A DNA stretch of 11,190 nucleotides from Gammaproteobacteria bacterium. GTDB taxonomy: Bacteria; Pseudomonadota; Gammaproteobacteria; SZUA-229. The first letter of the stretch is position 1. Each line of letters starts with the position of its first letter. The stretch lies in assembly GCA_013138755.1 (NCBI GenBank), contig WTCC01000340.1:1-11190 (forward strand). The letters run 5' to 3'. A program made the position numbers and the translations under genes. The notes beneath the pieces are model-generated. The model ran no database searches and was not told the DNA's origin. It saw nothing but the letters and a program-made list of their open reading frames with translations. This document shows positions 6,690-11,190 of this stretch, piece by piece.

Positions 6690-7517
6690 TTATCGTTTCT
6701 TCTCGATTAGCGCATAAGCTGAATGATTGTGTATCGATTCAAAGTTTTCTGATTCAACCGTGTACGCAAGAATGCGTTCATCGATGTTTAGTTGATGTGC
6801 GATATCGCGCACCATGTCTTCAACAAATTTTGGGTTGTCGTAAGCACGTTCGGTAACAATCTTTTCATCAGGTCGTTTAAGTAGGCCATACAGTTCGCAC
6901 GATGCCTGCTTTTCGACCATATCGATGATTTCTTCAACCCAGATAAAGTCTTCTGTTTCTACATTGACGGTAACGTGAGATCGTTGATTGTGTGCGCCAC
7001 GGTCAGATATCTTTTTCGAACAAGGACACAGGCTGGTAACTGGAACGATAACTTTGATGTTGATGATGTTCTCATTATTCTTGCGCTCCCCGATAAACGT
7101 TACTTCGTAATCAAGTAAGCTTTTCACGCCAGATGCGGGTGCAGTTTTATTGATGAAGAATTGAAAGCTCATCTCGATATGACCACATTCGGAGTCAAGT
7201 CGTTTAGTCATCTCTGTCAACATGGTCTTGAAAGAATCAACAGTGATCTCCCATTCGTGATTGTTGAGTATCTCAACAAAACGAGACATGTGTGTGCCTT
7301 TGAACTCATGCGGAAGATCAACGTACATATTGAAATTGGCGATGGTGTGCTGGATTTTTCCAGTGCGGTCTTTTACTTGCACGGGGTGACGAATATCTTT
7401 GATGCCTACTTTATTGATGGCAATCGCACGCGTGTCCTGACTGTTCTGAACGTCAGGTAGTGTGTTAGTCGGCTTGTCTTTATCTGTCACGGCTTTTTTT
7501 TCCAATACTTCACTCAT
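6690..7517 (-). CDS. folE2: GTP cyclohydrolase I type B (FolE2)
   Basis: Converts GTP to 7,8-dihydroneopterin triphosphate, the entry to folate and queuosine. This is the prokaryote-specific GCYH-IB family, unrelated in sequence to zinc-dependent FolE and able to use other divalent metals. At 275 residues it is near normal length. The signature [19 protein letters not shown] (162-180) is intact, with the metal/catalytic Cys164 and His176 twelve residues apart as in characterised enzymes; conserved acidic residues lie in RPDEK (E218) and FVEDMVRD (E233). Residues 1-30 are a polar, probably flexible leader. The start ATG follows the queD stop by two bases, and a GAAGAG ribosome site is embedded in the end of queD, so the two genes are an operon. 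No Zur-like palindrome is visible upstream of the operon, although FolE2 is often zinc-regulated elsewhere. Confidence 0.96.
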   Translation of the reverse strand: MSEVLEKKAVTDKDKPTNTLPDVQNSQDTRAIAINKVGIKDIRHPVQVKDRTGKIQHTIANFNMYVDLPHEFKGTHMSRFVEILNNHEWEITVDSFKTMLTEMTKRLDSECGHIEMSFQFFINKTAPASGVKSLLDYEVTFIGERKNNENIINIKVIVPVTSLCPCSKKISDRGAHNQRSHVTVNVETEDFIWVEEIIDMVEKQASCELYGLLKRPDEKIVTERAYDNPKFVEDMVRDIAHQLNIDERILAYTVESENFESIHNHSAYALIEKKR

Positions 7518-7519
7518 TT

Positions 7520-7903
7520 TTAATTCTCTTCACTGTAACGAACACAAGCGCGCTCTGTTTCCCATAACGTTAGTGCAGTGACTGTTATGGTGTCACTATT
7601 TATGCGGGCAGAAATTTTTTTGTACATATATGCGGCTATGTTTTCTGCCGTCGGGTTAATTTCTTTAAACGGTTCAAGGTCATTTAGGTAGCGATGATCA
7701 AGTTCATCACCTACTTCATTAGCAGCCTGTTTCATTACTTTGAAGTCGACACCCATGCCGATTTCATCAAGTTGGGTAGACACGGCTTCCAGTTCAACCT
7801 TCCAGTTGTGGCCATGCATACGACTGCACGCGCCAGGGTAACCCCTTAATGTGTGAGCTGAAGCAAATTCTGTGACGACCTTCAGCTGGTAGCGTGCTGC
7901 CAT
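7520..7903 (-). CDS. queD: 6-carboxy-5,6,7,8-tetrahydropterin synthase (QueD)
   Basis: Second step of queuosine synthesis, turning dihydroneopterin triphosphate into 6-carboxytetrahydropterin; T-fold, cytosolic, zinc-dependent. The 127-residue protein carries zinc ligands H17, H30 and H32, nucleophile C26, the DH pair at D69-H70 and E115 in the WETE block, with NPTAEN (83-88) between. The C-x3-HGH spacing (C26-S-R-M-H30-G-H32) is that of QueD; the glutamate of PTPS-III, which replaces FolB in folate synthesis, is absent, and the longer C-x5-HGH spacing of classical pyruvoyl-tetrahydropterin synthase is also absent. The downstream partner folE2 makes its substrate, so the pair forms a two-step unit. 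The ATG has a modest AGG site about 11 bases upstream. Other queuosine genes (queE, queC, queF) are not in the window. Confidence 0.93.
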   Translation of the reverse strand: MAARYQLKVVTEFASAHTLRGYPGACSRMHGHNWKVELEAVSTQLDEIGMGVDFKVMKQAANEVGDELDHRYLNDLEPFKEINPTAENIAAYMYKKISARINSDTITVTALTLWETERACVRYSEEN

Positions 7904-7939
7904 TGTTACTATTACCTAAATAATACCTGAGTAAAACAG

Positions 7940-7979
7940 TAGGAATTTTATCCTGTCTACGCTATATAAGCAATTCCTA
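7940..7979. repeat. Inverted repeat bracketing the queD promoter
   Basis: TAGGAATT (7940-7947) and its exact complement AATTCCTA (7972-7979) are 8-bp arms separated by 24 bases, centre to centre 32 bp or about three helical turns. They straddle the -35/-10 candidate for queD, so they could be a regulator site. Chance occurrence in AT-rich DNA is possible. Confidence 0.35.
7945..7973 (-). promoter_or_regulatory. Candidate sigma-70 promoter of queD-folE2
   Basis: Minus strand TTGCTT (7973-7968) and TAAAAT (7950-7945), 17-base spacer; 3/6 and 5/6 matches. The expected start lies about 35 bases before the queD ATG. A second, more distant perfect TATAAT (8067-8062) has only a TTGTAT box at 19 bases. 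Confidence 0.4.
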
Positions 7980-8100
7980 AACTCTATCTATCACACTAGA
8001 GACAATAAAAATCCAGAAGTATTAATTAAGTTGAGTCTGTAATATATTGATTATATTAGTAATTATAACTTAAAGTGAAGTTTTGAATACAAGTCTGATA

Positions 8101-10011
8101 CTACGGCGCAATGCTTATATTCATTCTATTTTGAATGGTCTGCATAATGCCTTTTTTATCCAAATCCCAGTCTGCGAGCATTTCTCCAGGCTCTCCATGT
8201 TTGATTAATTCGTCAGGGAAGCCGATCTGCAGTAGATTGGTGATTATGTTTTTCTTGTTCAGATGTTCGGAAACCGCACTGCCGGCGCCCCCGGCAATGG
8301 CATTGTCTTCGATGGTGACGATTAGTTCGTGTTGTTTTGCCGCAAGTTCTACCGTGTCTGTGTCTAACGGTTTGACGAAACGCATGTTGTATACAGTGGC
8401 ATCAATTTCTTCAGCAACTTCCATGGCTGTCGTCAGTAATGTACCAAAAACAAGTAGTGCTACTTTGTTACCATCACGAACTTTTTCAGCCTGACCTAAG
8501 GGTAGAGCCTGTAGCTTATTATCCGTGGATTCATTATTAGTATGCTCTTCGTCCGTATTCGAACTCGCCACCGAGCCGCGCGGGTAACGCACCGCGCTAG
8601 GGCCATCATGTAGAAAGGCAGTGGTTAATAATCCTCGGCACTCGGATTCATTGGCAGGTGTCATAATCATCATATTCGGGATGCAGCGCAAGAAACTGAT
8701 GTCATAAGCGCCGGTGTGTGTGGGGCCATCTGCACCGACGATGCCTGCACGATCGATTGCAAATACGACTGACAGGTTTTGTATGGCAACATCGTGTATG
8801 AGTTGATCATAGGCGCGTTGTAAAAATGTTGAGTAGATTGCGACCACGGGCTTTAAGCCATCGCAGGCCATGCCTGCAGCAAGGGTAACCGCATGCTGCT
8901 CGGCGATGCCGACATCAAAATATCGTTGTGGAAAGCGTTTGGAAAATTCAACAAGGCCTGAACCCTCACGCATCGCTGGGGTAATACCGACCAGACGTTC
9001 GTCCTGTACTGCCATGTCACATAACCACTGACCAAAAATTTCTGTATAAGTCGGCAGTTTATTGGTAGCAGGCGCCTGCGATGCACCGGTACTTAGATCA
9101 AATGCGCTCACTGCATGGTATTTAACCGGGGCATTTTCAGCAGGGAAGAATCCTTTGCCTTTCTGTGTTTTGATGTGCAGTAGTCGAGGGCCTGATTGTT
9201 GATTAATATTTTGTAGCACAGGTATCAGAGTATCAAGATCATGCCCATCGACGGGTCCGAAGTAGGTGAAGCCTAACTCTTCAAATAAGGTTCCAGGCGT
9301 AACCATGCCTTTCATATGTTCTTCTGTACGGCGCGCTAGCTCCAGTGCTGGTGGGATGTTTTCCAGAACTTTTTTGCCGCTTTCACGGATGGTTGAAAAC
9401 AGGTGGCCGGATAATAATTTTGTTAGATGATTGGACAGAGCGCCAACGTTAGGCGAGATCGACATATCGTTGTCATTTAATATAACCAATAAATTAGCAT
9501 CGTTATCACCTGCATGGTTCAGCGCTTCGAATGCCATGCCTGCCGTCATGGCACCATCGCCGATGATGGCGACACAGTGTCGGTTCTCGGCTTTGTGCCT
9601 GGCGGCGAGACTCATGCCAAGAGCGGCTGCTATCGATGTGCTGGAATGACCGGTACCAAAGGTGTCGTATTCGCTTTCGTCGCGCTTCGGAAATCCTGCG
9701 ATACCATTTTTTTTGCGCAGGCTAGCCATCTTCTCGCGCCGGCCCGTTAATATTTTGTGCGGATAAGTCTGGTGGCCTACGTCCCAGACCAGTCTGTCGT
9801 ATGGCGTGTTAAACACGAAGTGCAGTGCTACGGTCAGTTCTACGGTACCTAATCCGGCTGACAGATGACCGCCAGTTGAAGATACGGTGTCCAGCAAAAA
9901 TTCACGCAACTGACGTGTCAGCTCTTTGAGTTGTGCGTTATTAAGTTTTCGCACATCGGCTGGTGAATCTATCGATTCCAGTAGGGACCAGTTGCTCTTA
10001 CTAAATGGCAT
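8101..10011 (-). CDS. dxs: 1-deoxy-D-xylulose-5-phosphate synthase
   Basis: Thiamine-diphosphate enzyme joining pyruvate and glyceraldehyde 3-phosphate, first step of the MEP isoprenoid pathway and source of DXP for thiamine and pyridoxal phosphate. From the ATG at 10011 it has 636 residues (E. coli 620). Key residues are in place: His49 (GGHLSAGLG), the diphosphate motif G151-D152-G153 with N181, catalytic Glu371 (AEQHAV), and Arg421, Asp428 and His432 in the [15 protein letters not shown] block. An Asp/Glu/Asn-rich linker at about 482-498, between the pyrimidine-binding and C-terminal domains, accounts for most of the extra length. A longer frame opens at TTG 10095, inside ispA, but adds 28 residues not found in the family. 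The ATG is 13 bases after the ispA stop and lacks a Shine-Dalgarno. Confidence 0.97.
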   Translation of the reverse strand: MPFSKSNWSLLESIDSPADVRKLNNAQLKELTRQLREFLLDTVSSTGGHLSAGLGTVELTVALHFVFNTPYDRLVWDVGHQTYPHKILTGRREKMASLRKKNGIAGFPKRDESEYDTFGTGHSSTSIAAALGMSLAARHKAENRHCVAIIGDGAMTAGMAFEALNHAGDNDANLLVILNDNDMSISPNVGALSNHLTKLLSGHLFSTIRESGKKVLENIPPALELARRTEEHMKGMVTPGTLFEELGFTYFGPVDGHDLDTLIPVLQNINQQSGPRLLHIKTQKGKGFFPAENAPVKYHAVSAFDLSTGASQAPATNKLPTYTEIFGQWLCDMAVQDERLVGITPAMREGSGLVEFSKRFPQRYFDVGIAEQHAVTLAAGMACDGLKPVVAIYSTFLQRAYDQLIHDVAIQNLSVVFAIDRAGIVGADGPTHTGAYDISFLRCIPNMMIMTPANESECRGLLTTAFLHDGPSAVRYPRGSVASSNTDEEHTNNESTDNKLQALPLGQAEKVRDGNKVALLVFGTLLTTAMEVAEEIDATVYNMRFVKPLDTDTVELAAKQHELIVTIEDNAIAGGAGSAVSEHLNKKNIITNLLQIGFPDELIKHGEPGEMLADWDLDKKGIMQTIQNRMNISIAP

Positions 10012-10024
10012 GATATGTTTTTGA

Positions 10025-10927
10025 TTAAAATAGTCGCTCGACGATGTAAGCTGATAACTGTCGCAAACTATCGGCTTTTTCGTCAAGAGGTTCAAGGTGT
10101 TTTAATGCCAGTTCATGTTGTTCGAGTGCGAGTTGCTTGGATCTTTCTAGCCCGATGATGGCTGGAAAAGTGGGCTTCTCTTGTTCTTCGTCTGAACCTT
10201 GTGGTTTGCCAAGTGTTTCTGTGTCACTGATAACGTCCAGGATATCGTCTTGAATCTGAAAAGACAGGCCGATGCATAATGAAAAATTACTGAGTATGTT
10301 TATCTCGTCTTCAGTGATGTTCTGTTTGCACATGCCGCCGAGTATGATGCTGGCACGGATTAATGCGCCGGTCTTGAGTCGGTGCATGTTTTCCAGTTGC
10401 TCAAGATCGAGGTGCTTACCTACCGATGCAAGGTCTACCGCCTGACCACCTGCCATGCCGTGTGCGCCACTGGCTTCTGTCAGCAGACTGAGCATTTCAA
10501 TTCGATGATGAGGTGTTAGCTCGGCATGATCATCCTTCGCTAAGATCTCATAGGCTAATGCCTGTAAGGCGTCGCCTGCGAGTATGGCTGTGGCTTCATC
10601 AAATGCTTTGTGGCAAGTGGGACGGCCACGTCGCAGATTGTCATCATCCATTGCGGGCAGATCATCGTGTATCAATGAGTAAGCGTGGATCATTTCAACT
10701 GCGCAGGCAGGGATGTCCAAAAGGTCTGTGGACACGCCCATCGCTTCGCCTGCGGCATAGACCATCGCAGGTCGGATACGCTTGCCGCCACCGATAACTG
10801 AATAGCGGATGGCTTCGGCAAGATTGTGCTCTGGTGGATCGTCTTTAGGGAGATATTTATCTAAAGCAGAATTAACGCGTTGCTGGTAAGCATCCAGGCA
10901 AGATTGAAAAACATGAGGTTCTGGCAT
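10025..10927 (-). CDS. ispA: Farnesyl diphosphate synthase (short-chain prenyl synthase)
   Basis: Condenses isopentenyl diphosphate with dimethylallyl and geranyl diphosphate to give farnesyl diphosphate for quinone tails, undecaprenyl carrier and other terpenoids. The 300 residues match E. coli IspA (299). Visible motifs: GGGKRIRP (46-53), first Asp-rich motif D88-D89-x4-D94 in [23 protein letters not shown] (185-190) and second Asp-rich motif D227-D228-x2-D231. The two-residue insertion in the first motif (DDx4D) and the aromatic Y83 five residues before it are typical of bacterial farnesyl rather than longer-chain enzymes. The start ATG shares one base with the xseB stop (TGATG), so translation is probably coupled. 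Product length is inferred from these residues. Confidence 0.95.
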   Translation of the reverse strand: MPEPHVFQSCLDAYQQRVNSALDKYLPKDDPPEHNLAEAIRYSVIGGGKRIRPAMVYAAGEAMGVSTDLLDIPACAVEMIHAYSLIHDDLPAMDDDNLRRGRPTCHKAFDEATAILAGDALQALAYEILAKDDHAELTPHHRIEMLSLLTEASGAHGMAGGQAVDLASVGKHLDLEQLENMHRLKTGALIRASIILGGMCKQNITEDEINILSNFSLCIGLSFQIQDDILDVISDTETLGKPQGSDEEQEKPTFPAIIGLERSKQLALEQHELALKHLEPLDEKADSLRQLSAYIVERLF

Positions 10928-11157
10928 CAGTCATCAAGCTCGATGTCTTGTTCGACCAGTTTACCGTTTTTTTCGACTAGCTCTTTGATTTTTAGCTCAG
11001 CATTTTGTAATGCCAGCTGACATTCGGTGCTTAAGGCAATGCCTTTTTCAAAGCGTTTAAGTGATTCTTCCAGGCTGAGATTGCCTTGTTCCATATCTTC
11101 GACCAGGGTTTCCAGATCGGATAATGCTTTTTCGAAATTGGGTGTCTTTTTAGCCAT
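10927..11157 (-). CDS. xseB: Exodeoxyribonuclease VII small subunit
   Basis: Small helical subunit that binds XseA to form exonuclease VII, which degrades single-stranded DNA into oligonucleotides. The 76-residue protein has the normal family pattern: FEKALSDLETLVEDMEQGNL, then LEESLKRFEKGIALS and a second heptad-rich helix ending in an acidic tail. These are two helices forming a coiled coil. I chose ATG 11157 (MAKKTPNFEKAL), as in relatives; an in-frame TTG at 11172 would add five residues. No Shine-Dalgarno is visible upstream of the ATG. First gene seen of the xseB-ispA-dxs cluster, whose order is common in Gammaproteobacteria; xseA is not adjacent within the window. Confidence 0.95.
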   Translation of the reverse strand: MAKKTPNFEKALSDLETLVEDMEQGNLSLEESLKRFEKGIALSTECQLALQNAELKIKELVEKNGKLVEQDIELDD

Positions 11158-11190
11158 GGCGCATTCTATCAAACAAATGCTGACTTTACC

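Noticed and set aside
7904..8100. preQ1 riboswitch or Zur operator ahead of queD-folE2
   Set aside because: No preQ1 pseudoknot-like core and no GTTATA-N-TATAAC-type palindrome could be found on reading both strands.

Overview
The window reads as a chromosomal housekeeping segment of a gammaproteobacterium. The evidence is gene content and order: the divergent gcvR-bcp / dapA-bamC arrangement and the xseB-ispA-dxs cluster are both typical of that class, and the BamC lipoprotein is characteristic of Beta- and Gammaproteobacteria. Base composition looks moderate (mid-40s % G+C by eye) and even, with no tRNA, rRNA, insertion sequence, integrase or CRISPR array. The combination with queD-folE2 and a PA4608-like PilZ protein suggests a non-enteric lineage; the order cannot be fixed from this sequence.

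Left part (1-2491, all minus strand): a PilZ c-di-GMP receptor, the glycine-cleavage regulator GcvR, a Bcp/PrxQ peroxiredoxin, a YjdF-like (DUF2238) membrane protein, and the 5' end of ycaO running off the window. The last two overlap by ATGA. Middle (2693-6633, plus strand): dapA, bamC, a long-chain chromate-transporter-family gene and a small highly basic protein of unknown function, closed by a symmetrical bidirectional terminator. Right part (6690-11157, all minus strand): xseB-ispA-dxs, then after a 197-base gap queD-folE2. No stretch above about 220 bases lacks a gene.

The genes form functional groups. DXS makes 1-deoxy-D-xylulose 5-phosphate for the MEP isoprenoid pathway (and for thiamine and pyridoxal phosphate), and IspA condenses the products to farnesyl diphosphate. 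FolE2 makes dihydroneopterin triphosphate from GTP and QueD converts it to 6-carboxytetrahydropterin, the first two steps of queuosine tRNA modification; FolE2 also feeds folate. DapA opens the lysine/diaminopimelate branch. BamC belongs to the outer-membrane protein assembly complex. GcvR, Bcp and PilZ cover regulation and peroxide defence.

I found no convincing new multi-gene system. The items most worth a second look are the basic 104-residue protein (6319-6633), the peroxiredoxin lacking both usual resolving cysteines, the PilZ gene placed between gcvR and dapA, and an 8-bp inverted repeat bracketing the putative queD promoter.
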